Positions 47,640 through 57,393 are shown, numbered from the stretch's first letter. The stretch is 64,000 bases of DNA from Pseudoduganella lutea (GCF_004209755.1 NZ_CP035913.1:124001-188000); one strand, 5' to 3'. Notes: generated from the sequence alone by a model not told the origin. Numbers and translations are program-made.

Positions 47640-48221
47640 TCAGCCCTGCTGCGATGCGACCAAAGCCTCCCCTTCCCCGGCCCGCTGGATGCGCACGATG
47701 TGCAGCGCGTCCGGTTTTTCAACCAGCACGCATGCCTTGCCCGTGCGCTTGCAATGGTCCTGCACGCGCCAGTAGGCGCCGTGGCTCATGCAGCCCGTCT
47801 GGCAGATGACCAGGTCGGCCGCGGCGAGATCGGCTTCGAGGGCAGCAAAATCGTCGGCCGCGGCCGCCGGCTGGGTGACGGGCCGCTCCAGCGCCATGCG
47901 CATGTCGCGCCACTGCAGTTCGTCCGACAGTTCCCGCACGCGCGCCTGCAAGGCTGTCACGTGCTGCGCCAGTTTCTCGCGCCGGGCAAGCCCCGGAATG
48001 GCGTGTTCCAGTGCGGCTCGATCCTCCTTCGCCCAGGCCAGCGCGGTATCCCGCCGGATCAGCTCCGCGCGCAGCCGCATCGCCTCGGCATCGAGCCGCC
48101 CGATCTCGCGGGCCTGCACCTGCAATTGCTCGGTGCAGCGCACCTGCACGGCGCCGTAGGCACGCAGCAGCGCGGCATGTTCCTGGAGCAGTTGGTCGAA
48201 ATCGTCGGCGGTTACCTGCAT
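47640..48221 (-). CDS. DUF2325 protein, probably Fur-regulated
   Basis: Protein of 193 residues. The first 120 residues are a predicted coiled coil; the C-terminus is a DUF2325 domain (DLVICQTGCMSHGAYWRVQD, then HCKRTGKACVLVEKPDA). DUF2325 proteins have been noted near iron-transport genes; their action is unknown. ATG 48221 follows AAAGGAAC. A Fur-box-like site lies 51-69 bp upstream of the start, which fits repression by iron, and the neighbouring genes are ferri-siderophore receptors. Confidence 0.82.
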   Translation of the reverse strand: MQVTADDFDQLLQEHAALLRAYGAVQVRCTEQLQVQAREIGRLDAEAMRLRAELIRRDTALAWAKEDRAALEHAIPGLARREKLAQHVTALQARVRELSDELQWRDMRMALERPVTQPAAAADDFAALEADLAAADLVICQTGCMSHGAYWRVQDHCKRTGKACVLVEKPDALHIVRIQRAGEGEALVASQQG

Positions 48222-48271
48222 CGTGTGTTCCTTTCTGAAGCCCTGGCCTGAATGCCCATACCATTCTAATT

Positions 48272-48290
48272 GCGAATGATTCTCATTACA
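48272..48290. promoter_or_regulatory. Fur box upstream of the DUF2325 gene
   Basis: GCGAATGATTCTCATTACA matches 13 of 19 positions of the Fur consensus GATAATGATAATCATTATC. It lies in the AT-rich gap between the end of the TonB receptor gene and the DUF2325 start, where it can only control the DUF2325 gene. Confidence 0.65.
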
Positions 48291-48485
48291 ACAACAATGA
48301 TCATCATGCAAGCGGTACTTTAAATTCCCCTTAATGGCGTGCGAAATTGCGAATGACTGGCGTTCTGGCCACTGGCCGAGGTTCGCGCGTCCAGGCACGA
48401 AGGTGCCCGCGCGGTCGGGCAAGCACGGACCGAACCGCCCTTGTCACCATCGGCCCGATCCGTCGCGGACTCGATGCGTCTTGCC

Positions 48486-50643
48486 TTAATAGTCGAAGCG
48501 CGCGTTGACGGACACCTGGCGCGGCGCACCGATCTGCAGCGTGTTCGAGCTTGTCGAATACCAGTAGGCGCGATTCGCCAGGTTGTTCACCTGCACGCGG
48601 AACGTTACGTAGTGGTCGCGGATGCGCGTGCGGTACGCGCCGCCGGCGTTCACCAGCGTCACTGCCGGCACCTCGAACGTGTTGGCACTGTTCACCTTCT
48701 GCGCGCCGACGTAGCTGGCATCCGCATGCAGCGAAAGACCGGCCACTTGCGGCACTTTCGCGTTCACGCCCAGCACGGCCTGGAAGCGCGGCGTGCTCTC
48801 GATGCGGTTGCCCACGATCGCCGGCGTCGTGGCACGATACTCGGCATCGAGCCAGGTGGCGCCAGCGTTGACGGTCAGCCAGCGTTGCAGGTCGGCGTGG
48901 CCATTCACTTCCAGTCCCTGGTAACGCAGTTCGCCGGCCTGCACGTAGATGCCCTGCGGGTTGCTGCTGTAGTCCGCGTAGGCCGCCCCCCCGCTTGACG
49001 CGGAACACGGCCGCGGAAGCGCCCCAATTGCCCTGGTCGGTCTTCACGCCCAGTTCGGCCTGCCGGCTGGTCAGCGGCGGCAGCGACTCGTTGGCGTTGG
49101 CATACGTGGTGGCGACCGTGCCGCCATCTTCCAGCGCTTCCACGTAGCTCGCGTAGACAGTGGTGTTCGACGAGGGCTTGTACAGCAGCGCGACGGTCGG
49201 CGTGGTCGGTTTCTCGTGATAATCCGACGTCTGCGCCCCGGCCGCGTTCCAGTTCAGGTTGCGGTAATCCATCCAGCGCACGCCGGCCAGCACCGACCAG
49301 TGCTCGCCGATGTCGATGTTGTCGCTGGCGAACAGCGACTTCTGCGCGTAGTCCGAAATCTTGAACACGCGCGGGTCGTTGAAGGATGTGTCGACCAGTG
49401 CCGGCGGCGGCGCATACAGGTTGCCCACCGTGTTCGGACCGAACAGGCTCAATGCCGACTGCACGTTCAGCATGCGGGTCAGTGTCTGGCGGCCCGCGCC
49501 GAACGACACGCGGTGCCTCAGCGCGCCCGTGGTGAAGCCGCCTTCGACGAGCGCGTTCACCGCGTGGTAAGTCAGTTCCGGCCGGTAGAACGGATTCAGG
49601 CGGTTGCTGTAGTTGCCCGAGCGGCTCGTCAGATACAGCGTTTCGATCGAGCTGTCGATGCGCTTGAGCGAATAGCCGTAGTTGACGTTCAGCTTCCAGT
49701 CGCGGTTGATCCGCCAGTCCAGCGCGGTGGTGCCCATGTACATCGTCGAGTCGTAGTACGTGGTCGGGTAGGCGCCCAGGTCGGCCTGGCCGTCCAGCGC
49801 CACTGGCAGGCCAACGCTCGCCGCCGGATACGCCTGCAGCGACACGGTCGGCACGCCGCCCAGCAGGTCGCGCTCCTGGTACAGGAAATTCGCACTCCAC
49901 GTGACGTCCTTCGCCAGCCGGGCACCCAGCGCCAGCGATGCCGCGTCGCGTTTCAGTGACGCGCCGTTATAGGTATCGCCTTCTTCGTGCGCCAGGTTCA
50001 GGCGATAGCCGAAGCGGTTATCCGCGCCGGCCCTTCCGCCAACGTCGATGTGCTCGCGCACCAGACCACCGCTTGTGTAGCCGGCGGAAGCGCTGAACGT
50101 ACGCTCCTCGGTCGGCCGCTTCGTCACGTAGTTGATGATGCCGCCCGGCGCCGCGAAGCCGTACAGGAAGCCCGTTGCCCCCTTCAGCAGCTGCACCGAT
50201 TCCACGGTTTCCAGCGGCAGTTCCACGCCATACATCTGGAACGGCTGGCCGTCGATCTTGTAGCCGTTCGTGAAGTCCAGCGTCAGGCCACGTACGTTGA
50301 TCGCATACGAGCTTTGCGTGTAGGTGCCGCCTTTCGTGCTGACGGATGCATCTTCGGAAAAAACGTTGGCCAGCGTGGTGACCTGCCTGTCCTCGAGCTG
50401 TTCACTGCCGACGGTGGCCGTGGCGAACGGCGTTTCCAGGTCGGACAGCGAACCGAGCGCGCCGCGCGAGCGGGCCTGTTTCGCTTCGCTTTCACGCTCG
50501 CCGGTGACGGTCACGGTCACGGTCAGCATGGCGCCGACGGTGGCTTCCTGCGCAATGGCATGGAAATGCGGCACGGTGGCAAAGAGGCCGGCAACGAGCA
50601 GGCCAAGGCGCCGGCGAGGGACGCCCGGAAGGGATGCATGCAT
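48486..50643 (-). pseudogene. TonB-dependent siderophore receptor, frameshifted at a C7 tract
   Basis: FhuE/FpvA-like receptor broken by one frameshift. From ATG 50643 the frame gives a signal peptide (cleavage near AIAQE), a plug (SYAINVRGLTLDFTNGYKID, VQLLKGATGFLYGFAAPGGI) and most of the barrel, then goes out of frame after AAVFRVKRG. The continuation AYADYSSNPQG...QAGELRYQGLEVN is in another frame and ends SVNARFDY at 48486. Deleting one C from the seven at 48986-48992 restores about 718 residues. A real mutation, a slippage-based switch or a sequencing error. Next to DUF3325/PepSY/DUF3649 genes and a second receptor. Confidence 0.88.
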
Positions 50644-50862
50644 GGTGGTTCCTGATGATTGTTCTAACGGGATCGCCTGCCGGCGAAACGGCTGCGGGAT
50701 TCGGCAGGCGCAACGCGGCGGAACACTCGTCAGGTGTGCGGCACGATCGCGACAGGCACGCAAACACGGGGGCGCATCCAGCGTGGATAACGCTGAGTGG
50801 CTTGACTGATTCGCATCATAAAAGGCCAAAACCCATTGATGAAGGAATAAAAACGAGGATTG

Positions 50863-51189
50863 TTATACCGAATCGCACATAAAGAAGGCCAGCGGCGCCA
50901 ACCAGTGCGGTCGCCACGCCAGCGTGAAGGCGATGCCCTTTCCACCAGCAGCCACCAGCAGGATCCAAAGCAGCGTGCCGAAACCGGCGCCATGCCAGGC
51001 AATGCACGGAGCCAGCGCACCGGCAAGCAGCATGGACGCGACAACGCGTGCCCTGCGCACTGCACGGGGTGACGGGAAAGGCAGCAGCCCGCCAGCCTGG
51101 GACCAGTGCTCGCGCTGCGACAGTGCCAGCAGCGCACAGCCGGTGCAGCACATGAGCAAAGCGCCGAATGTGGCCAGCAGGTCAGCCAT
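50863..51189 (-). CDS. DUF3325 membrane protein
   Basis: Small inner-membrane protein of 108 residues with about three hydrophobic segments (MADLLATFGALLMCCTGCAL, RVVASMLLAGALAPCIAW, FGTLLWILLVAAGGKGIAF). The size and position after a PepSY-TM protein match DUF3325 family members found with siderophore receptors. ATG 51189 overlaps the PepSY gene end by 8 bases. Function unknown; presumed to assist ferric reduction or iron release. Confidence 0.75.
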   Translation of the reverse strand: MADLLATFGALLMCCTGCALLALSQREHWSQAGGLLPFPSPRAVRRARVVASMLLAGALAPCIAWHGAGFGTLLWILLVAAGGKGIAFTLAWRPHWLAPLAFFMCDSV

Positions 51190-52747
51190 CGGCACTGCCC
51201 TGGCTTTTCGCGCCGATGCGTCGCGCGGCATGCCACGCAAGGCCTGCCAGGGCCAGCAGCGCCGTATCGATGCCCGCGACCGCATGCATGCCGTCCAGTA
51301 GTGCGCGCGGCACGTGGTCGCCCGTCGTGACCCAGTTCATCAGCACCGCGGCAACGGCAAGCGCCGCAATGGCCAGCAACTGCCCGCGCCAGGCCGCCGT
51401 GCGGCACAGCCACGCATGCGCGAAGGCCGCCAGCCACACACCGTAGAACGCGGCGCGTTCAAGTGCGGAACGGTCCCAGCCCGGCAGCATGGCATCCGCG
51501 GGCAGCACCCGGTTCGCTACGAGATACGCGAGCGTGGCCAGCACGATGCCGGTCATGCCGCCGATCGCCAGCGCTTCCACGAGCCTTACACCACCGAGCG
51601 CGTCGCGCGCATGCCGGCCGCGGCGCGCCTCGATCCAGAACAGAAAGCCGGTGGCGACCAGCACGCAGCCACCCAGGCCGCCGGCAAGGTACAGGGCGCG
51701 CAGCGTGCCATGGTCGAAGCGGGCGAAATGCACGCCCGAGAACACGCGTTGCACCGTCATCAGCGGGCCGGCTTCGAAGCGCCACAATGGCCTGCCGGTA
51801 GCGGCATCGAAATAGAGCTGGTCGAGGTTCATCGTTACCTCCCGCGCATAGGAACGCCGGAACTCGACGACGGCGGCCGCATCGCCCGGCTGCCACACCC
51901 GCACGAAATATGGCGCGCGCCCGCCCCACTCCCGTTCGGCAACGGCCCGCATCGCATCCAGGGAGGCCAGCGCACCGGGCTTGCCTTCCTTCTTGCGGGT
52001 ATGGCGGCCGTATGCCTCCGCCATGAAGGCGGCCTTCGCCTTCGGGCCGCCGCCATAGACGCCCACGTGGGCCTGCGGGAAGTACACCGTGATGAAGATG
52101 ACGAGGCCGGACAGCGCCAGCATGCAATGGAACGGCAGCAGCAGCACGCCGGACAGGTTGTGCAGGTCCAGCGCGCTGCGCGGCAGGCGCTTGCGGGGCC
52201 GGAATGTGAACAATTGCGCGACCAGCTTTCTGTGGATCACGATGCCCGACGCGAGCAGCGCCAGCATCGCCATCCCGGCCAGGCCCACCAGCCACTTGCC
52301 GGTGCCCCGCCACGACAGGTGCAGGCTGTAATGCAGCGGCACCAGGAAGCCTGAAGCCCCGTCCGTGCCCTGCTCCGGCAGCAAGCGATAACGCAAGGGG
52401 TCGACGAGCCGCGTGTGTTCTTCGCCGCCGGGCAGCCTGTAGCTGAACGCGGCCACGGGCGTGCGCGAAGTGGGCAGGTCGATGCGCCACTGCGTGGCGT
52501 CTCGCGGCAGCAGCGGCAGTACCAGCCGGGCCGCCCGGTCCAGCGACACGGGCGCCGCTGCCGTTGCCGTTGCCGTTGCCGTTACCGATACGGGCGCGAG
52601 GCGCGTATCCGGCATCATCCACTGGTCGATTTCGCCCCAATAGAGGATCAGCGTGCCCGTCCAGAAGACGGCGAACAGCACGGCGCCGAGCACCACGCCG
52701 GCCCACGTGTGCAGCCAGGCCATCGACTTGCCGAACGTCGATCCCAT
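51182..52747 (-). CDS. PepSY-associated TM helix protein (iron-uptake factor)
   Basis: Inner-membrane protein of 521 residues with the PepSY-TM layout: TM1 at about 8-34 (WLHTWAGVVLGAVLFAVFWT), a periplasmic PepSY domain, further membrane helices with HNLSGVLLLPFHCMLALSGL, and additional helices at the C-terminus. Histidines in the helices (MAWLHTW, LDLHNL) are candidate haem ligands. Proteins of this group act as ferri-siderophore reductases or iron-uptake helpers. Between DUF3649 and DUF3325 genes. A GCCGTT hexamer repeat at 52554-52583 codes for an Ala/Thr run. Confidence 0.88.
   Translation of the reverse strand: MGSTFGKSMAWLHTWAGVVLGAVLFAVFWTGTLILYWGEIDQWMMPDTRLAPVSVTATATATAAAPVSLDRAARLVLPLLPRDATQWRIDLPTSRTPVAAFSYRLPGGEEHTRLVDPLRYRLLPEQGTDGASGFLVPLHYSLHLSWRGTGKWLVGLAGMAMLALLASGIVIHRKLVAQLFTFRPRKRLPRSALDLHNLSGVLLLPFHCMLALSGLVIFITVYFPQAHVGVYGGGPKAKAAFMAEAYGRHTRKKEGKPGALASLDAMRAVAEREWGGRAPYFVRVWQPGDAAAVVEFRRSYAREVTMNLDQLYFDAATGRPLWRFEAGPLMTVQRVFSGVHFARFDHGTLRALYLAGGLGGCVLVATGFLFWIEARRGRHARDALGGVRLVEALAIGGMTGIVLATLAYLVANRVLPADAMLPGWDRSALERAAFYGVWLAAFAHAWLCRTAAWRGQLLAIAALAVAAVLMNWVTTGDHVPRALLDGMHAVAGIDTALLALAGLAWHAARRIGAKSQGSADG
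52554..52583. repeat. Hexanucleotide microsatellite inside the PepSY gene
   Basis: Five consecutive GCCGYT units (one GCCGCT and four GCCGTT) encode alternating Thr/Ala (TATATAAA) in the periplasmic part. Changes in copy number would keep the frame and only lengthen or shorten the linker. Confidence 0.7.
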
Positions 52748-52753
52748 GCGCGT

Positions 52754-53047
52754 TCAGCCGGCGGCAAGCCCGGCCAGCGCCAGCGCGCCGGCCAGCGCGC
52801 CCAGTACGAGCCACAGGGTGCGCACGCGGCGCACCGCGAATCCCCACACCAGCAGCACCAGGTACAGCGGAAAACCCAGCATCGCCATCAGCACCACCGC
52901 TTCCGAGCGCACCATGCCGGCCCCGGCCAGCAGTGCGGCACCCGTGGTCACCGCCAGCGCGGTGCACGCGTAGCCGCCGCCGATCGCGCCGACCAGGCGC
53001 AATGACAGGCGCAGCACCGGGCGCACCCCGTCAGAACCGCAGCGCAT
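52754..53047 (-). CDS. DUF3649 membrane protein
   Basis: Inner-membrane protein of 97 residues with three to four hydrophobic segments (GAIGGGYACTALAVTTGAAL, VVLMAMLGFPLYLVLLVWGF, LWLVLGALAGALALAGLAAG). Matches the DUF3649 pattern in size and place between a ferri-siderophore receptor and a PepSY protein. The ATG at 53047 overlaps the receptor stop by 17 bases; a GTG some 8 codons later is an alternative start. Role unknown, presumably iron uptake. Confidence 0.75.
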   Translation of the reverse strand: MRCGSDGVRPVLRLSLRLVGAIGGGYACTALAVTTGAALLAGAGMVRSEAVVLMAMLGFPLYLVLLVWGFAVRRVRTLWLVLGALAGALALAGLAAG

Positions 53048-55178
53048 AGCCGAGGCTCACCGTGCGGCCACGCCCGGCGAAATAGCGTTTCGGCTCGACC
53101 AGCGCGCTTTGCGAGAAATACGTGATGTACATACGGTCGAATACATTGGACACCGCGAAGCGCAGTTCGCCATGTGGCACCTTTCCACCCTCCCGCAACT
53201 TCCAGTTCGCGCTGGCGTCCACCAGCGTGTAGCCGCCGAAGTTCATCGCAGGATCGTCGAACGTGTCGCTGAACGCATGCTGCGCCTGCACGAACGACGA
53301 CAGCCGGCCGTTCCAGTCCGCCGTCCAGCTGGCGATCACGCGGTCGGGTGCCACGTTCAGGCCATCGAGCCTGGCGTCCAGCGTACCGTCGGCATCGCTG
53401 TCGTAGCGCCCATTGGTGCGGGCATAGGCGATGCGCGCGCGGTGCGCCTTGCCGAAGCGGTACCCTGCAGCGGCATCGAACCCGTCGATGCGGGTCTTTT
53501 CGCGCGCCATGACGAATGCGCCGTTGACGGTGGCCACGCGCGCGCCCAGGTCGGAGCGCGAGCGGAACCAGCTGGCATCCAGGTCCCACGCGCCTTCGCG
53601 TATCCGCACGCCGGCCTCCGCGCTGCGGGTGAGGATCGGCTGCAGGTCGCGCATGCGGGCCACGCTGACACCGGGCGTATTGATCGAACGGAGCACGCGG
53701 CCGATGTCCGGCATGCCGAAACCTTCCGAATAGCTGGCAAACAGACTGACCGGCTGCAACGGCTTGAACACGAGGCCGGCGTTCTTGAGCGTTTCGTTGA
53801 AATCGAGCTTGCCGCCCTCCACGGCCACGCGGCGGAACGAAGCCAGCGTCGTGTAGCTGTCGATGCGCACGTCGGAGCGTTCGCGGCGGATGCCCGCGTG
53901 CAGCGCCAGCGCATCCGTTACCTGCGCTTCGCCCTGCAGGAACAGCGACAGGTTACGGAATGCCGATGGCGGAACGTAGTTGCGCCCAGTGCCGTACAGA
54001 TCCTGTTCGCCCTTGTCGTACAGCGTGTCGAAGCCGCCGGTCAGCTTCAGCCGGCCGTCCAGCAGGTCGGATTTCGTCAGCCCCACCTTGCTGCCGTACT
54101 TCGACGCCACGATGCGCGACTGGTCGTACAGCGTGCCAGCGGGCGCGATCAGCGGATCCTGGAACGTGGCCGAGTTGTCGGCGCCAAACAGGCCCTCGAA
54201 TTCCTGGTTGAAGACCATCGCCGACAGCTCCATGCCGGCGAGGCTGGCGTGGCGGTAGGTCAGCGCGGTCGTCCACACGTCGTTCCACGGCGGCGTGCCG
54301 GGAGGGTTGCCTTCCACCGACACGGTCGGGATGCCGCGCGCGCGGTCGCCCGCCACCGCCAGGTAGCCCGCCTTCGATTTCAGCCGGTAGCGGTTGACCG
54401 ACAGCTGCAGGCGCTGGTCCGCGTCGATGTCGTAGCCCAGCTTGGCCAGCACGTCGTAGCTGCGCGAGTCCATCAGGTCGCCCTGGGTATTGTCCGTGCC
54501 GAGCGGCCTGCCCTGCCCATCCAGGTGCAGGCCCTGGTCTTCGTAACTGAGCGCGAAGAGGTAATCGAAGGCATCGCCGCGGCCTTCCAGGCGGTACGCG
54601 GCCTTGTAGTTCATCGTGTTATTGCCAATGCTGCTGCCGATATCGGTGGTGGGCAGCGTCGCCTGCACGTCGAGGGACTGGCTGAGCGTATCCTTGCCTG
54701 GCCGGCGCGTGACGATGTTGATCGTGCCGCCGGTCGCCCCCAGGCCGTTCACGGCGTTGGCGCCCTGGATCACTTCGATGCGTTCGACCAGCGCATAGTC
54801 GATCGTGTGCGCTTCACGCCCGGTGGGCCGCAGCGGGTTCGATTGGGGAACGCCGTCGACGAGGATCAGCGGTGTGCGCCCGCGCAGCGTTTCGGCGCTG
54901 CCCGTCATCTTCCCGCGGCTGGGCGCGAACGAAGGCAGCAGGCTGGCCAGCACGTCGGAGGAATTGCCGGAGATGGCCAGTTGCCGCGCGATGTCTTCCT
55001 TGCCGATCACGAGCACCGTCTGCGGCGCATCGTCGGCGGTGAGGTTGGAGCGGGTGGCGGAAACGACGACGGTCGCGGCCTCCGGGTCGGCCTGGGCGAA
55101 TGCGCCCTGGGACACGAGCACCGCAAGCACGGCGGCGAGCTGCGCGCCGCCGTGGCGCGGCAAAGATGATGACGGCAT
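53031..55178 (-). CDS. TonB-dependent receptor, probably siderophore
   Basis: Outer-membrane receptor of 715 residues, IutA/FepA-like size. Signal peptide ends at GAFAQA; TonB box TVVVSATRS; plug with ETLRGRTPLILVDGVPQSNP and VERIEVIQGANAVNGLGATG; barrel ending in GRGRTVSLGYALRF. The order receptor-DUF3649-PepSY-DUF3325 is known from ferri-siderophore operons, so a siderophore ligand is likely. ATG 55178 follows GAGGAAA. No clear Fur box was found in the 153-bp gap upstream. Confidence 0.92.
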   Translation of the reverse strand: MPSSSLPRHGGAQLAAVLAVLVSQGAFAQADPEAATVVVSATRSNLTADDAPQTVLVIGKEDIARQLAISGNSSDVLASLLPSFAPSRGKMTGSAETLRGRTPLILVDGVPQSNPLRPTGREAHTIDYALVERIEVIQGANAVNGLGATGGTINIVTRRPGKDTLSQSLDVQATLPTTDIGSSIGNNTMNYKAAYRLEGRGDAFDYLFALSYEDQGLHLDGQGRPLGTDNTQGDLMDSRSYDVLAKLGYDIDADQRLQLSVNRYRLKSKAGYLAVAGDRARGIPTVSVEGNPPGTPPWNDVWTTALTYRHASLAGMELSAMVFNQEFEGLFGADNSATFQDPLIAPAGTLYDQSRIVASKYGSKVGLTKSDLLDGRLKLTGGFDTLYDKGEQDLYGTGRNYVPPSAFRNLSLFLQGEAQVTDALALHAGIRRERSDVRIDSYTTLASFRRVAVEGGKLDFNETLKNAGLVFKPLQPVSLFASYSEGFGMPDIGRVLRSINTPGVSVARMRDLQPILTRSAEAGVRIREGAWDLDASWFRSRSDLGARVATVNGAFVMAREKTRIDGFDAAAGYRFGKAHRARIAYARTNGRYDSDADGTLDARLDGLNVAPDRVIASWTADWNGRLSSFVQAQHAFSDTFDDPAMNFGGYTLVDASANWKLREGGKVPHGELRFAVSNVFDRMYITYFSQSALVEPKRYFAGRGRTVSLGYALRF

Positions 55179-55331
55179 GCGTTTCCTCAGCGGACATCCA
55201 CGACGAACGACCCGGTGTCGGACGGCGGTGTGGATGGTCGATTGTCGGCTGGCGGAAGCTGGAGGCTGGCTGAATCGGCGATGTTAGCGCAAGCAATGCT
55301 TTTTCGTCAACGCTTCCATCGAGGGAGCCGG

Positions 55332-56096
55332 TCAGGAATTGAGCGTGATGAACCCGCCGTCGATCGGGTAATCCGTGCCGGTGATGAACGATGCCTCGTC
55401 GCTGCACAGGTACAGCGCCAGCGCCGCCACCTCGTCCGGCTGCGCCATCCGCCCGATCGGCTGGGTCTTCGACAGCTTGTCGAACATCTCCGCCTCGCGG
55501 CCCGGATAGTTCTTCGCCAGGAACCCGTCGACGAATGGCGTGTGGACGCGGCCCGGCGAGATCGAATTGCAGCGTATGCCGTCGTGGATGTAATCCTTGG
55601 CCACCGACAGCGTCATCGCCATCACCGCGCCCTTGCCGGTGGAATAGGCGAAACGGTCTGCCACGGCGACCCGCGCCGCGACGGACGCCATGTTCAGGAT
55701 CACTCCGCCGCCATTGGCCCGCAACTGCGGGATGGCCGCGTGCAGGCAGTTGTAGACACCCTTCACGTTGACGGCCATCACCCGGTCGAAGTCCGCCTCG
55801 GCGGTCGTGTCGGCCTTGCCGACGTGGGCGATGCCGGCGTTGTTGACGAGGATGTCGAGCGGGCCGATGGCGGCAAAGGTGGCCAGCACGTCGGCCTGCG
55901 ACGTCACGTTGCACGCGTGGACCGTGGCCGTGCCGCCATCGCGGCGGATCTCTTGGGCCACCTCGCGGGCGGCGTCTTCGCCGATGTCGAGCACGTGGAC
56001 GGCGGCGCCGCGAGCGGCGAACGTTTTCGCGATGGCGCGGCCGATGCCGCTGCCGGCGCCGGTGATGACCGCCTTCTTGTCGTTCAGGTTAAACAC
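55332..56096 (-). CDS. SDR oxidoreductase, probable 2-keto-3-deoxy-L-fuconate dehydrogenase
   Basis: Classical short-chain dehydrogenase of 254 residues. NAD-binding TGAGSGIG at 12-19, NNAGIAH at 85-91, catalytic S138, Y151 and K155. The aspartate after the second strand (VLDIGE) favours NAD. GTG start at 56096 overlapping the fucP stop by 8 bases. In a fucose gene set this enzyme oxidises 2-keto-3-deoxy-L-fuconate to the 2,4-diketo acid that the FAH hydrolase cleaves. It could alternatively be an L-fucose dehydrogenase; the sequence does not decide. Confidence 0.85.
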   Translation of the reverse strand: MFNLNDKKAVITGAGSGIGRAIAKTFAARGAAVHVLDIGEDAAREVAQEIRRDGGTATVHACNVTSQADVLATFAAIGPLDILVNNAGIAHVGKADTTAEADFDRVMAVNVKGVYNCLHAAIPQLRANGGGVILNMASVAARVAVADRFAYSTGKGAVMAMTLSVAKDYIHDGIRCNSISPGRVHTPFVDGFLAKNYPGREAEMFDKLSKTQPIGRMAQPDEVAALALYLCSDEASFITGTDYPIDGGFITLNS

Positions 56097-57393
56097 GTTT
56101 CAAGGCTCCGTTCGTAAGGGGTGGAATGGGCGCCAGGCGGTCCGCGGCCAGCACCGTGCGGGCAAACCAGGCGACAACGAGGAAGCATGCCAGCGGCACG
56201 CCGTAGGCCAGCTGCAGGCTGTGCGTGGCATCGCTGACGAAGCCGAACGCCAGCGGCAGCAGCGCGCCGCCGACGATGGCCATGATGATCAGGCTGCTGC
56301 CCATTTCCGTGCTGGCGCCCGCATCGGCGATGCCGAGGGCGAAAATGGTGGGGAACATGATCGACATGAAGAACACCATGCCGATGACCGCCGCCACGCA
56401 GGCCATGCCACTGGCGAACATCGTCACCACCGACAGCAGCGCGCAAAGCAGCGCATAGACGAGCAGGAGGCGCGCCGGCGCCACGTATTTCATCGCGCAG
56501 GTGCCGGCAAAGCGGCCGACCACGAACGCGACGCCGCACCCCCAGCCCAGGTAATCGGCGGCGGCGACCTGCGACAGCCCGGCCGCGCTGGCGGCAAACA
56601 GGATGAAGAAGCTGAACACGCACACCTGCGCACCCACGTAGAAGAACTGGGCGATGACGGCCCGCCGGATCGGCCCGTGCCGCCAGGCGCGCCCGATGGC
56701 GCCGGCCACGCGTTCATCCGGATCGGCCGCCTTGCGCTCCGGCTCGGGCAACCGGATAAAATAGAACACGACGGCGATGGCGAAGATGACGAGGCCCAGC
56801 ACCAGGTAGGGGCCCTTCACGCTGGCCGCTTCGGCCGCCAGCGCGGCCTGCTGCGCGGTTGCCGTCATCGCCTGCAACTGCTGGTCGCTCGCCCCTTCGA
56901 CGAGGATCAGCCGCGCCCCCACGATCGGCGCGACGGCGGCGGCCAGGCCGTTGAACGACTGCGCCAGGTTCAGGCGCTGCGTGGCCCGTTCCGGCCGGCC
57001 GAGCAGTGAAGCATACGGATTGGCGGCCGTTTCCAGCAAGGTCAGCCCGCAGGCGATGATGAACAGCGCGGCCAGGAAGACCGCGTAGCGGTGCGTGTCG
57101 GCCGCCGGCAGGAACAGCAGCGAGCCGATGCCGAACAGCAGCAGGCCGGCGATGATCGTGCACCGGTAACCGGCCCGGCGGATCAGCAGCCCGGCGGGCA
57201 GCGCCATCACGAAGTAGGCGATGTAGACGGCTGAATCGACCAGCGCGGCCTGCAGCACCGTCAGGCTGAACGAACGGCGCAGGTGCGGGATCAGGATCGG
57301 ATCGAGGTTATGGACGAAGCCCCACAGGAAGAACAGCGTGGTGAGCATCATGAAGGCGAACTTGTAGGAACGCCGGGCGGTCGGTACGGTCAT
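56089..57393 (-). CDS. fucP: L-fucose:H+ symporter FucP
   Basis: Major facilitator permease of 434 residues with 12 membrane segments. The start of TM1 (MLTTLFFLWGFVHNLDPILI) with Asn-Asp in the first helix and the stretch LLETAANPYASLLGRPERAT are typical of FucP/sugar symporters. The ATG at 57393 with GGAGAC upstream is preferred over 57420. Encoded with the fucose catabolic enzymes and overlapping the SDR gene. Family members also carry glucose, galactose or N-acetylglucosamine, so fucose is supported by context. Confidence 0.87.
   Translation of the reverse strand: MTVPTARRSYKFAFMMLTTLFFLWGFVHNLDPILIPHLRRSFSLTVLQAALVDSAVYIAYFVMALPAGLLIRRAGYRCTIIAGLLLFGIGSLLFLPAADTHRYAVFLAALFIIACGLTLLETAANPYASLLGRPERATQRLNLAQSFNGLAAAVAPIVGARLILVEGASDQQLQAMTATAQQAALAAEAASVKGPYLVLGLVIFAIAVVFYFIRLPEPERKAADPDERVAGAIGRAWRHGPIRRAVIAQFFYVGAQVCVFSFFILFAASAAGLSQVAAADYLGWGCGVAFVVGRFAGTCAMKYVAPARLLLVYALLCALLSVVTMFASGMACVAAVIGMVFFMSIMFPTIFALGIADAGASTEMGSSLIIMAIVGGALLPLAFGFVSDATHSLQLAYGVPLACFLVVAWFARTVLAADRLAPIPPLTNGALKRV

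Noticed and set aside
50803..50822. Fur-like site upstream of the frameshifted receptor (ATGATGCGAATCA-type sequence)
   Set aside because: Too few matches to the Fur consensus to call by eye, and 160 bp from the start codon.
53109..55169. 686-residue open frame opposite the second iron receptor
   Set aside because: Antisense shadow, no domain, no ribosome binding site.
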